Source: Rallus limicola
Lineage: Eukaryota; Chordata; Aves; Gruiformes; Rallidae
DNA length: 64,000 nt
Assembly: GCA_022605955.1 (NCBI GenBank)
Contig: JAKCOZ010000003.1
Location: 38,714,761-38,778,760 of the forward strand
Direction of reading: 5' to 3'
This document shows positions 10,893-22,291 of the stretch, one piece after another. Within the stretch, counting starts at the first letter, position 1; each line of letters begins with the position of its first letter. The translations under genes were made by a program, and so were the position numbers. The notes beneath the pieces were generated by a model. That model saw nothing but the letters and a program-made list of their open reading frames with translations. It was not told the origin of the DNA and made no database searches.

Positions 10893-13800
10893 TGGCTGCA
10901 GGGGTTGCCAACAGTGACTTGTTCAGGAATGGTGGGAATAAATGGCAGTGTAGTAAGGGTTTATGTCTAATTGAGGCATTTCATATGTAAAACACTGAAA
11001 AAGGGGGAAATAATCCAAATCTTAATCTGTGCAATGATTTGTGTGAATGACATCTGCTCTGTCTGGGTCTGAGGCCAAGCTATTTAATCCATGAAGAGGA
11101 GGACTCACTGCCCCCTTTGACACAGATTTTGGGGGAATAATTCCAATGAATGAAATTAAATGGATGTTACAGGAAAGTGATAGCCTTTTACCTGAAAGGC
11201 AGTGGTGTGACCAGTGACGACTTGGATATGAGTTCCCTTGTTATCTAAAAAAAAGAAGAAATCTGTGCTTCCCATAGGAGTCACTTTACTGTGGAAGCTC
11301 CTCCTCTGTTTTTACTAATGTGTTTGCTACATGCTCACAGATGTCTTTGGAAATGCATTTCCTCCCTGAGAACCACAGGGATTGTCAGCATAAGGAAAGA
11401 GCATATGGTAAAGTCTTTGCCCCAGGGGGTATGGAGATTGGACTTTGCTCTGCATTTTTTGTGATATACAATTCTTCCCATGGAAAGAAGTTTGATTTAG
11501 GAAAAAGAAGGTTTTGCATTAAAGTTTCAGCACAGAGAATGTTCTGAAAAAACACTGCTTTTTCAGGAAATTAATACTGCCTCCCCCAACACATATCTGT
11601 GAAGACCTTAACTACAGTGCAGTATAGAGACTTGTCTGTTTTGAAAAAATGGAACAAGATCAGTGAATGAGGCAAATGTATGCTAGAGGAGACAGCAGTA
11701 GACTGAAGACAGTTTATCTATGGAGAAACTCCCTGTGCTAGGCAAGAAAGAGAAAACACATCTGTTCCAAAGTTTCTACAGTAAAAACTGATAGAAAAAT
11801 TTTGGCACTGCCTTTTCTATTTGGTCATCAAACTTTTTCTTTCATTTTTTTACCTTAGAAATAAGTTTTTGATTTTGGTACAACTAAGACAGACCCTGAG
11901 TCTCAAGACCTGAGTGTAGCCATCACAGTGTTAGACATTCTGAGCCTTGAAACCCTGGGAAGGAGCACAGGCCATTCTTCAGCGCCATTGCTCAGCACTG
12001 GCATCCACAGGAGATTCAGGCATGTAGGAAAGGAGGTCAATACCTTTAGAGGTATAACTGCTCGAATCAAAAGTTTCAGGCATATGGAGGAGGGCAGCAC
12101 CTTTGCATGTACAGTTGCCAAATTCAAAGTTTGTTGTAATGATCATGTAAAAGTTGGTGTTTCTTAAGGTTTGTCATTAGGAGAAGTTCAAACAGATGAT
12201 TCTCTGAAGCAGATAGGTCCATTTACCATGGATGGTTTACATTATCTAATATGAAGACTGTTATAATAAAGCATTTAGGCATTTCTCAATCATGCCGTTC
12301 AATATTAATTCGATCACAGCAGAAAATTTGCTCTAACATATTTTGTTCTTAAAAGCTCAAGAGTGAAAAACCCACTAACCAACAGCAGGGTGCTAAGATG
12401 TATATGTTATTTAAATGTTTTGCTTTAAAAAAAATATATATATTAAAAAGCACTATATCATATGCATGCCAATGAAACACAAACCAGTGAAGACAGCATA
12501 GGTGTATGAATTTGGAAGACTGATTCTCTATATATGCAAAAATAACTTTCTTTGTTTAGTCCTGATGTAAAGCAACAGGGACTGGATTTCACTTTTGCCA
12601 ACCTAGTATGAGGCAGAAGTTGTAGAATAGAGAAAGTGCAACACCAAATTTACCAGATAGACTGGTAATTTTTATTAATGTAGCAGTGCTAGTAGGGAAT
12701 TACAGGATCTCCTTTTGTGCAGTGTACACTTAAATGTTAGATAAAGGATAAAATGTTGTTTCATTTGCATTTGCAAGTTAAGCCAGAGCCTTAACTTTGT
12801 GTAGCTTTTAAAATACCATATGTTACCAATGTATAAGACAAGGATTAAGATTTTGCAGCAGAATATCAGACATTCTTCCACAAAACACTTCAGTGTGATT
12901 TATGGGTATTCAATGTACTTCCAGAGGACAAAATTATGTATACAACTTTTCTGAGAATGCACCAATCATCCCAAGAACCCTAAAGTAGTTAAAAACTAGA
13001 TTTATAGTAAAATAGTTTAATAAAGCTACTAAACAAAATTGAGAGTTCATGGAAAGGACAAATCCAAAACACATGCTTGCAAAACTAGCACCAGTAGAGA
13101 GTAACAGTATAAAAACATGCCCATAAGATACTTAATGTTTGTAAGCTGCATCTGGTGGCATGGATGTCTAACAAGAATTCAAACTACAGTGTGTCAAATT
13201 TATGAGGTGTAGAAGGACATGTTCCTTACACTTATGTAAAATAATTGGCAATAAAGAAGCTTAAAAACATTCCTCAGCTGATCTGAAAATCATAGTTACA
13301 CCCTGACTGGATTTTATGAGAAAGTAGGTGTTTTTTTTTCCCTTGTCTTCAAACTCTATCATTAGTTACTATCAATCTTAATGTTCCCACAGTACCAGTG
13401 TCTGGAGCATCTAAGTGCCAATGTATCTTCAGCAGCGTGAGCGTGCCACTTTGGTGACTTGGTATTTACAGCATGAATCTCATGTGAGCTTTCAGCAGTG
13501 TCTAAAGACACAGAACTATAGAACACTATGAAAGCAGGCATTCCAATAAAACCTGCAGTTGTGACTTTTTCTTTCTCCCCCTAAGGGAGCAAAAAAGCCA
13601 CCGTCTTGTTGTACATGTCAAAATTTGGATTGGTTTCTTTTGTCTATGTTATGAAGTTTGGCTGTACATTGTTACATGAACAGTTAAGCTTTTATTTTAC
13701 TTCAAAAACGTGTAATTCTTGACATATGAAAAACTTTAGCCCATCCTCTGAGAATCAAAGCACTCACACTGAGCATTTGTTTTTCCTTTGAGTTTTAAAA

Positions 13801-16800
13801 AAATCCATAAATACATGGAGTTAATGTTACCATAAAGCTAGTGATTAAGTCTGGGATTTTTTTAGCTGGATTCAGTTCCTTTTTCTTCCATGAATTTAAT
13901 TTCTGATCTTGACTAATCCAGCTCCATTCTTTCCTGCAGAGAGTGAAAAAAACCTCCTCTCCTGAATGGTTTCTACTGATGAAACTAGTTATGTTAAAGA
14001 GTATATGACACTTTAGACATACAAAAGAAGAGTTAAAATTATTTTTTAGGGAAATATATCATCCCTGTGTTCTGATTGATCTCCATTATTTTATAAGTGT
14101 ATACCTAAGGCCTCCTTACAGCAATAGCTCAGAGAAATTGTGTGGATATGAATCATAAAATGTGCAAGCTACTCCAGCCAATTTTAGAGCCTCGCAGGGC
14201 TAGATACTGAAAAACAAATAACTTTGAACACCTGTCTTGAGGTATCATGGATTACATTGACCAAGTGGACAGAGCATAGTAAACCTGAGAAAGTCAGATT
14301 TAAATATAACTTCTGGGATTTTTTTTTTTTTCTATTATGAAAATATACATTTGGGTTATTCAAACAGCTTTCATTCTGCCATAGGCACTATTGCAGGGGC
14401 AAGGTGGAATCTGTCTTTAAAAGTGTTTAATCTAACTTAGGGTTGTGGAGCCCAAAATGGCTTAATCATAAACACAGGAAAGATACAATAAGACTTACAT
14501 TAATTTAATGGGGTCATTATTTTTGCTTTGGAATAATTCTGCTAGCCCTACATGATATATATCACCTTATACTGATGTCATATACTCTCGAACTCACTTT
14601 TCCCATAGCTTTTATCTGGGATTGGAATATAAATTTCTAAAGAGGAAAATCCGTAAGATTTTGCTTGAACTGCTCCTTTATTTCCTCCTCACTGGAAGAT
14701 CATACATGTCCTACCATCCTTGAATATCTCAAGTATCTCTGCATAGCCTAAGAAGGCTCAGTTCCATAAAAGTGTTCCTGGCAGGGGCATTTTTATTCTC
14801 CTCACTGTTCGATTCCATACTTCTTAATTTCATCCCTGTATAACACACTAGGTAGTCAAGTTTCCTCTGTGTCAGTGTGCAGCCAAGGACAATGTAAATC
14901 ATATTGATTCCCACACTCTTCAAATTCATGGTAAGCATCCAGAAGTGTTTGGATGTCACAGGAAACAAGAAGGAGCTTGGGCTATAGGCTTTGTGAGCCT
15001 GGAGGATTCCCTATGCTATATGCAAACAGCAATTGTACAGCAATCCGTGGCCATATTTTACCTGGGTGTGTTCCTGATCCAATGCCTACAGGTGTCTAAC
15101 TTTTGCCAAACAATGAACGTACTTTAAAGTAAATTTTTCTTAAAAAGAACTACATATTCCTGTGCCTGAGTTGGGAAACCAGCAACGGGTAATTCAGCTG
15201 AACAGTGAAAGGACAGCAAAGCCCTAAGCAAAGAAAACAAAGCCCTGTGGTGTTACCAGGTGTTGTGCTTACATTTCAGCTCCTATTGCCTCTGTCTCTT
15301 CTGATTGTTTAAAAGTGAAGGTAATTGCCATGCATGTGTGAAATCCAGCTGCCAACAGCTGATCTATGATCTCCCTCACTGTCATTCCTGAACACCAGCA
15401 CAGCCTACAGAACCTGCCTTTAATCTTTCCTACACTTATCTTTTTCCTGGAAGCTTCTCCCATCATGTGTTCTGGGAAATATCTAATCCATTAGCAGCAA
15501 GCACAGCTGACTTGAGCAGCTCTGAAGCTGAGCACTTGTCAATTTTAATTTGGGGTGTTATCACAACAAAATCCAGCCACACTCCAGTAGGAATGCATGT
15601 GCTGCACACTCTATTAAGTCTAACTCTTTGTTCAAGGTAAAATACCTTACTGCTTAAGAAATGCAAGAGCAAAATACCAAAACAAGGACTAGGGCAAATA
15701 TCCATGCATGTTTAATACCAGCTTTTGTCAGCAGGCAGGTAGGGCTAGCGAGAACTCAAGCAGTGTCAGTGGAGAGAGGGATGGTGCCAGAATGGTAACA
15801 TTTGCTTGCAGAAACTTGGGAGTTTTTCCCTGGTGATGCTAACACATCTCTGAATTAACTGTGTAATGGGAAAGGGACACTGCTGAATGAAAGTGGGGAT
15901 TCATGAACAATGGGGCAGATCCATTATGGTGTGAGAGAAGTGTGTGTGGGGTATATCTAAAAACATATTCATGCATGTAATTAATATGTGAGTAGGAGAG
16001 AGACAAGTGCATACATTGGATGTGAGTTGCATGATTCCAGGCACGCAGGGAAATGAGAACTGCACTGTGGTACAGTGGTATGAGAGCTGCAAACAGCTGG
16101 AGGGCTTCAGAGGAAGCAAAGGAAAGATTCGCTGAGCAAGGAAAGAGGTCCAGTGAGGATAAAAGCATCTGGTAAAGGTAGCATGGTGACTGCAGGAATG
16201 ATAACCAGAGCTCCCAGACAGGCTGTGCAGGTGGGTGGGTCTGGAGACCCTGACTCTTTATCAGCTGCGGCCTGAAGCAGCAGGAGTGCCTTCCTCCCTC
16301 TAACTGTTGTATGTCTCCACACACCAAAGTAGCTTGGAAAGGCGTTGTAAGATATGGTCCCACAGGGTCCTTAAAATAGCTCTGTAAAAACTTTGATGAT
16401 GACTGTGCTAAATCCTTGAAAGCTGATTTTTTTTTCTCTTTTTTTTTTTCCTGCTGAAATGCAACTGCAGTGTTGGAAATCTTGATGTTGCTAAAGTTGC
16501 CTTCATCAGTAGGGTAAAACTTTTATTTGTATCTAAATGAAAATGCTTCTGTTACTTTAGGACAGGCCTTTGCATTAAACATGCCGAGGAAGAAAGTCAG
16601 AGAAAATAAGCACATGGGAGAAGAGACAATACATCTGTTTGTTTAGCTTCTATACTAAATTGAATTGAAACTCAGCCCCTCAAGACCTGAAGTACAATAA
16701 TTTCAACCAAAGCTATACAACACTGTGTTATGTATTAACCAGATCTTTCTAGAGTGATGCTGCAATTGGCAAAACCAGGACCCATTCCAGAATAAATGGC

Positions 16801-16943
16801 TACTGCAATTGTATTTTAATTTGGCAAGTCTTCAGTGATAGGTTAAGACCTCAGAGTTTTTTTCTTTATTTTTTTAATGGCAAAAAGGTGTTGGGTTTTT
16901 TTCTCTGATATTCATGGCATAGGTAATAGCTGAGTTGGCTTAA

Positions 16944-16993
16944 TGAAAGACACATTAAATTAAATCTAAAACGTGAAAGACAGATTAAATTAA
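16944..16993. repeat. Short direct repeat, period 30 bp
   Basis: A 20-base phrase beginning tgaaagaca and ending ttaaattaa is present at 16944-16963 and 16974-16993 with a single mismatch. The ten-base spacer is 'atctaaaacg'. Confidence 0.8.
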
Positions 16994-17363
16994 CAGCAAA
17001 CAAAACAACAAAACAAGGTTACTCAAAGAAGGACCCAGAAAGAAGAGTTAGCTTCCTTAATATGAGAAACAAAGGACTAAAAAAACATCATTACTGGTGT
17101 GAGGTCAGCAAATAGTCCTGCTGCCGATGCTTTTAGTGGCAGGGATTTTAGCCATAGCAGAAGCTTTCTCAGCATGTAGTGAGCAGAATAAATGAGCTTT
17201 AGATGGGCCGATACTTGAAGGAACCGCTGAGAATAAAATAGTTTCTAACAGACATTGTTGAATGCCTAAAGAACCTGGAGAGCAAAGCCTTGACACACTG
17301 TTCACAAAGATGTACCCAGAAAGGAAACAGGCACCCCAAGTGCTCTTTCCCAGGGTTGCTCCA

Positions 17364-17389
17364 ACTGGATTTATGTACTGGATTTATGC
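17364..17389. repeat. 13-bp tandem repeat, two copies
   Basis: The phrases actggatttatgt (17364-17376) and actggatttatgc (17377-17389) abut with one mismatch. They lie about 60 bp upstream of the CR1 copy at 17.45 kb. Confidence 0.8.
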
Positions 17390-17451
17390 AAAAGATGCCA
17401 CTAGGTCACCAGCCAAAGAGGTGACTGCCGCAAGCACCAGGATCTAAACTA

Positions 17452-18074
17452 GGTAGCCAAGAAGGCCAATGGTGTCCTCAGGTACATTAAGAAGAGCATG
17501 GCCAGCAGTTCAAGAAAGGTTCTCCTACCCCTCTACTCTGCCCTAGTAAGGCCACATCTGGACTACTGTGTCCAGTTCTGAGCTCCCCAGTTTAAGAAAG
17601 ACAGGGAATTACTGGAGATAGTCCAGTGGAATGAGACAGGCATGATTAGGAGACTGGAGCACCTCTTGTATGAGGAAAGGCTGAGAGAGATAGATCTGTT
17701 TAGTCTAGAGAGGAGATCTCATCAATGCTTATAAATATCTAGAGGGTATTTGGATAGCAAGATGATTAGGCCAGATACTTCAGTGATGCCCAGCAACAGG
17801 ACAAGGGGCAACAGGCACAAACTGGAACACAGGAGATTCCACCTGGATGTAAGACAAAAACTTCTTCACTTTGACGGTGACAGAGCACAGGGACAGGCTG
17901 TCCAGATTGGTTCCAGAGTCTCATTCTCTGGAGACATTCAAAATCTCCCATGACATAATCCTGTGCAGCCTGCCCTAGATGATGTTGCTTTGGCAAAGTT
18001 GTTGGACTAGATGATCTCCAGAGGTCCCTTCCAACCCCTATCTTTCTGTGATTCCAAGATTCTCTGATTCAGTG
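17452..18074 (+). mobile_element. CR1 LINE, about 0.6 kb, plus strand
   Basis: This is a 5'-truncated CR1. It begins with 'gccaagaaggccaatgg' (the AKKANG segment of ORF2), followed by 'ctcctacccctctactctgcc' and 'ctactgtgtccagttctg', the YCVQF segment. It continues through the YEERL...LFSLERR region and 'aggacaaggggcaacagg' (RTRGN). It ends with 'atgatctccagaggtccctt', 'ccaacccct' and a decayed ATTCT repeat to about 18074. ORF2 is in several frames; one readable part is 17750-17953, with NRTRGN and [12 protein letters not shown]. It cannot be active. Confidence 0.93.
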
Positions 18075-18572
18075 AGATCTTTTAAATATGTCTTTTAAAA
18101 GTATTTCCTGTTTCTGTGTTACAGCAAGGGTTGCACTACATTCCTTGTTTGAATACACCAATTTAATGCATATTATAAACTGCCCATTACCTCAAGGTAG
18201 AGTTCATGTCAAATCAACAATATTTAGGAAATAAAATTCCACAGAAGAGCGTATTTAATGGCCAGTCGGATAACAACTGAGGGAATAACAGTTGAGTACG
18301 GCACAAATTTTTTTAGTTTGAAGTGATGGAATGGTTTGTGGGTATAAAATATCTTTGGGACTCTACTCTGTTTCTTCTGCAGAAATTTCAAAATTACTTA
18401 AACCAACATGGACTTTAAAATTTACTTTCTCCATCAAAAGATGAGGCATGGCATACTGGTGTATGAGGACATTGTCTCTTGAGATGAGATAATTTTGCAA
18501 CAACTGAAAAAACAAGCAAAACGGAGGGACAGACTCTATTTAAGAGACTAATCTTACAAAACTTAGGTAAAA
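18075..18572. other. Spacer between two CR1 copies, nothing recognised
   Basis: About 500 bp of AT-rich sequence separating two plus-oriented CR1 fragments. No open frame or repeat of note was seen. Confidence 0.6.
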
Positions 18573-19484
18573 CTCAGTCCTAGGTTGAGTTTTGTTCAAC
18601 ATCTTTATCAATGACCTCAGTAAAGGGATTGAATGCTCCCTCAGTAACTTTGCAGATGACACTAAGCTGGGAGGAAGTATTGATACACTTGAGGGTAGGG
18701 AGGGTCTTCAGAGGGATCTGAACAGACTGGACTGATGAGCTGAGACCAATGGGCTGAGGTTTAATAATGCCAAATGTAGAGTGCTGCACATGGGACATAA
18801 CAACCCCATTCAGCGCTACAGGCTTGTGGGAGACTGGCTGGAGAGCTGTCAGGTAGAGAAGGACCTGGGGCTGTTGGTTGACTGCTGACTGAATATGAGT
18901 CAGCTGTGTGGCCAGGAAGGCCAATGGCATCTTGGCTTGTATGAAAAATAGTGTGGCCAGTAGCTCTAGGTAGGTGATTGTGCCCCTGGACTTGGCATCG
19001 GTGAGGCCTGTACCTTGCGTGCAGTGTCCAGTTCTGGGCTCCTCACCATAAGAAGGACACTGAGGTCCTTGAGTGAGTCCAGAGAAGGGCAGCCAGGCTG
19101 GTGAAGGGGCTGGAGGGCAAATCCTATGAGGAGCAGCTGAGGGAGCTGGGGATGTTGAGCCTGGAGAAGAGGAGGCTGAGGACAGACCTTATCATCACCT
19201 ACAACTACGTGAAAGGCAGTTGTAGGGAGGTGGGTGATGGTCTCTTCAGCCAGGTGCCAGGAGATAGGACAAGGGGAAATGGCACAAAGCTGTGCCAGGG
19301 CAGGGTCAGATTAGATGTTAGGAAAAAAATTTTCACTGCAAGAGTTGTCAGGACATGGAACAGGGAAGGGGTTGAGTCACCTTCCCTGAATGTGTTTAAA
19401 AAATGGTAGATACGGTTTTGCATAGGACAGGAACAATTGGACTTGATGATCTTTAAGATCTTTTCCAACCTTGTGATTCTGTGA
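18573..19484 (+). mobile_element. CR1 LINE, about 0.9 kb, plus strand
   Basis: This is a 5'-truncated CR1 starting in the reverse-transcriptase region just after the SGVPQG motif ('ctcagtcctagg...ttgttcaacatcttt'). It carries 'tttgcagatgacact' at about 18648-18663, encoding FADDT. It continues through 'gtgctgcacatggg', 'aaggacctggggctg', the VQ(C/F) segment near 19021 and the [16 protein letters not shown] region at 19130-19190. It ends with 'ttgatgatctttaagatc', 'ttttccaacc' and 'gattctgtga' at about 19484. It belongs to the same CR1 lineage as the 9.3 kb copy, judging by the shared 3' wording ('gatcttta/gag..ttttcc'). Confidence 0.93.
18580..19409 (+). pseudogene. CR1 ORF2 remnant with FADD motif
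   Basis: This is the C-terminal half of a CR1 ORF2 protein. In frame from about 18595 one can read [18 protein letters not shown] and then [19 protein letters not shown], including the catalytic FADD signature of LINE reverse transcriptases. The frame stops at 'tga' near 18734. A later open part, 19101-19409 (103 codons), contains [24 protein letters not shown] and GDRTRGNG, the thumb/C-terminal region. Upstream fingers and the endonuclease are absent because of 5' truncation, and internal stops remain. It is a dead fragment even though the active-site motif survived. Confidence 0.85.
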
Positions 19485-21556
19485 AAATGGAGAATAGATG
19501 CAGAATGGCACTGGCTTGGAAAAGATTGTCTTGTTAACAGGGAAATGAGCCAACAATTGCAAATGGATCTCATGCTCCCCATATCTGCCCCTGTATATTC
19601 ACATCTAGAGACTGAAATCTGATCATCCCACATGCAACCTGTGAAGCTGCTTCAGGGCAGATGAAAAGGCAGTGTGAGCAACCTCGAACATGCTGCTGTT
19701 ACTGTGCATTAGTAGGGGACCTCAGGGCTTCCAGGAGCTTTTTCATATAATCTGATGGGTGGATTTACCTTAACTACCCAACTCCCCTAGATTTGCTCCA
19801 CAGAAATGATTCTTTTCTAATTCTGCTGTCAAATTGACAGTTGGGGTCAGACAATAGTCTGAAACTAAACCAGTAAAAGTTAAGGATCTTGTCCCTCTCC
19901 CTTGGTGTCTGCTGCCTATCACCACATATTTTTCTTTCTGTCTCCAGTGAAAGTCCCACTGAAAAATCAGGCGTAATACCTAACAACTGTAGGACCCTCA
20001 AGTGTGAGTACTCTGGCTGTAATGTACATGTTAAAATGCAGTTCAGGTATGTTATGTATAAATACGTGGTGGTTAAGGACAAGCTGTTGTTTGAACCAAA
20101 CAGGCAAGCATTGCATTCAAATGTTGTCTGTGCTACAATACAGCAAAGGCCCTTGATTCTCTTTCATCTTTAACCTCAAACTGACTTTTGGTTTTATCCT
20201 TTGTGAATGGCATTTTCTCAGTAGCATTGTTGAAACAGCATTGTTCTTTACCATATGAGAGAAATAAGATCATTGGGAGGACATAGGTTTTTATAAGATC
20301 AACTTGCTACAGTTGTGCTGCTGATATATCTGATCGATGGTTTAGCCTGTAATGATGGGTAAAAAAAAAAGAAACTGACCCAACATATAAACCTTTTTCT
20401 GTAAGTATCTTCTCTATTTAAGATGTGGCTACCTTTGAAATGATATATTTTTGTCTGTTGTACAGACATTCTGCCATCACAGATGAGTGCACAAAACCAA
20501 ATTCATTATACTTTGCCTAACAGGATTATAGTGAACTGTTAATACTTTCTCATTTGTTTTTCAAATTAAAGTATTATATCTTCAGCCAAAGCAAGTCTAC
20601 CTGTCAACCTCACTTTGCAGTCCTTTAATTTATTTACAGCAATTCAATTGGACTCAGGATATTGTTTCTCTTCTCTGCAGATGACCCAGGAGCTTAAAAG
20701 ATGGAAGTTACCACAGACCCAGCAAACCTCAATACAGCTTAATTCAGTGAATCAGGCAGCAAAACAAAGAGTAAAATACTGTCTTTCATGTGTCTTTCTT
20801 CAGTTTACAGAAAGTCAAAGATGGCCTCACTGCAAAATATATTTACTACTGATAAATCGGGATTAGGTGATGTCATTTGCCTGGTTTTGTTCCTAAAGAA
20901 GGTCAAATTTCTCTTCAAGCCTTGGTGCTACTGGATATCCACTCGGTGTGGCTGTGACTGAAGACTAGATGTCCAAACTTAAAGGTTGTTTCTGAAGGAA
21001 TGAGATGCAAGATGACAAAGAAGAAAAGAGAAAATCCCCTACACAAAGTATTGATGAACCGTATCTAGCATGTTTTTCTTTACTTGTCTCTTACATTAAA
21101 TTTCAAAAGAATTCTGTAGAAAGTTATAGCTATCTGGAATCTGGAGCTTAGAGTTATGGCAATTAAAAGCTCTACTTTATGAAATTTATTTTTTCCTTTA
21201 AGTGTTATTACATTTCGTCAGTAATGGGATCCACCTCTGTTCGTTAATACATATTTGCCACCTTCCAGTTAAAGATATCTGTTTAAAAGATAACCACATT
21301 TAATTCATAGATTTAGTTGTGAGGAAAGCTGGCCTTTGAAGGTTAACAGCGGTGTGAATATGAAGGAAACACAGTTGCTCTGTCATTTTTGTATTAACTT
21401 GCACAACAATACTTTATTGACATTTCCTGAAAGTCATGCTAGCAGGTGTATGCTAACTGCAAAGTGACATTCTAGTTATCCCACACAAGATCTACAACCT
21501 CTGATTTCTGGGAAGCAAAGGTTGAAAGTATTCATACATTTAGAGTCCTCATTAAC

Positions 21557-22009
21557 TTGTGTGAGGGAAAGGACATCTGCTCACATCTAAAAGACCCTAA
21601 AAGCACTCTGGCAAACTCACTTCTGGTTTTGACTCTCTTGTTTGTGGCTCTGAATGCATTATTAAGCCCGGCTTCTACTCAGAAGTTATCAATGGTCCAT
21701 GACACCTGTGTGGACCAAGTCACTGCCAGCTCTTGTATTCAGCAGCTGGTTTCAGCAATGCTAGTTAACACTGGAGGTATTTGTGCCTGCATGAGACCAG
21801 CCTCGCTTAATGTCATTTCTGCTTCTGCAAGCAGAGGAACATCAGGAGGAGACACTGCAAAGCTAAGGAAATCTGTAATAGTGACAACATGGTCACTGCC
21901 TGTTATTGTAAGCCTCTCACCAGCTAGTTGCTCCACTGAGAGGCCAGAGAGGATAAATTTTGGAGCAGAGATGATTGTGCTGAAAAAGTCTGAGAGCACA
22001 TACATTTGA
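21557..22009 (+). other. Unrecognised 150-codon open frame, plus strand
   Basis: An ATG-initiated frame of 150 codons ending in TGA. The predicted peptide starts MCEGKDICSHLK and has a hydrophobic stretch at residues about 20-36 (SLLVLTLLFVALNALLS), which could be a transmembrane segment or a late signal sequence. The remainder is Ser/Thr/Ala/Val-rich with seven scattered Cys. I do not recognise a family. A second open frame runs antisense over the same bases. It could be a chance frame, a small gene, an exon or a decayed retrocopy. Splice sites were not resolved and confidence that it is coding is low. Confidence 0.15.
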
Positions 22010-22071
22010 GGCAGAGCTCTTAGAGTGACAGTGACCATCAAAAAAGACAGATGAAGAAGTTGTTGTCCTTG
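21739..22071 (-). other. Unrecognised open frame antisense to the previous
   Basis: On the minus strand the frame is open from just after a TAA near 22072 down to a TGA at 21739. The first ATG is at 22038, giving about 100 residues. The peptide has a natural-looking composition, with phrases such as FILSGLSVEQLAGERLT and PPDVPLLAEAEMTLSEAG, a mix of hydrophobic and acidic residues and no low complexity. I cannot assign a family. Codon third positions coincide with those of the plus-strand frame. Of the two strands this one looks more protein-like to me, but that is an impression, not a test. Confidence 0.2.
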
Positions 22072-22194
22072 GCTTTAGAAAACATACATCTTTCCTTCAT
22101 GTCTCTCTTGCCTTCAATAGATTTGAGCTTTGGATGAACTGCTACTAAACAGTTTGTGGTTATCCATTTCATTCATTGTGTAGGCCCAGGCCTG

Positions 22195-22291
22195 GAGGTT
22201 GGTGCCCTGCCTGTGGCAGGGGGTTGGAACTCTATGATCCTTGGGGTACCTTTCAACCCAGGCCATTCTATGATTTTATGATTCAATGATT
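22195..22291 (+). mobile_element. CR1 LINE 3' tail (about 100 bp)
   Basis: Only the extreme 3' end of a CR1 remains: 'ctggaggttggtgccctg', 'tggcagggggttggaact', 'atgatccttggggtacc', 'caacccaggccattctatg', then 'attttatgattcaatgatt'. The wording (product 'gttggtgccctgcc' before the tail) differs from the 9.3/18.6 kb copies and from the 57-60 kb copies, so it represents another CR1 subfamily. Confidence 0.92.

Larger units (their letters stand above)
10346..17451. other. Non-coding stretch, no gene recognised
   Basis: About 7 kb of AT-rich DNA. The longest open frame is 15839-16363 on the minus strand (174 codons), discussed under findings. It lacks any recognisable domain. Short direct repeats occur at 10857-10892 (acagatcttgctggt twice, 21 bp apart) and 16944-16993 (tgaaagacacattaaattaa and a one-mismatch copy, 30 bp apart). 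T-runs lie at 14319-14331 and 16427-16450. The stretch 17364-17389 holds a 13-bp tandem repeat (actggatttatg..). I see no transposon in it. Confidence 0.55.
19485..22194. other. Non-coding stretch with one unusual open locus
   Basis: No transposon was recognised between the CR1 copies at 19.48 and 22.20 kb. Most of the interval is AT-rich with short frames. The exception is 21557-22074, which is open on both strands and visibly less AT-rich; it is listed separately. A 10-A run lies at about 20361-20370. Confidence 0.55.
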
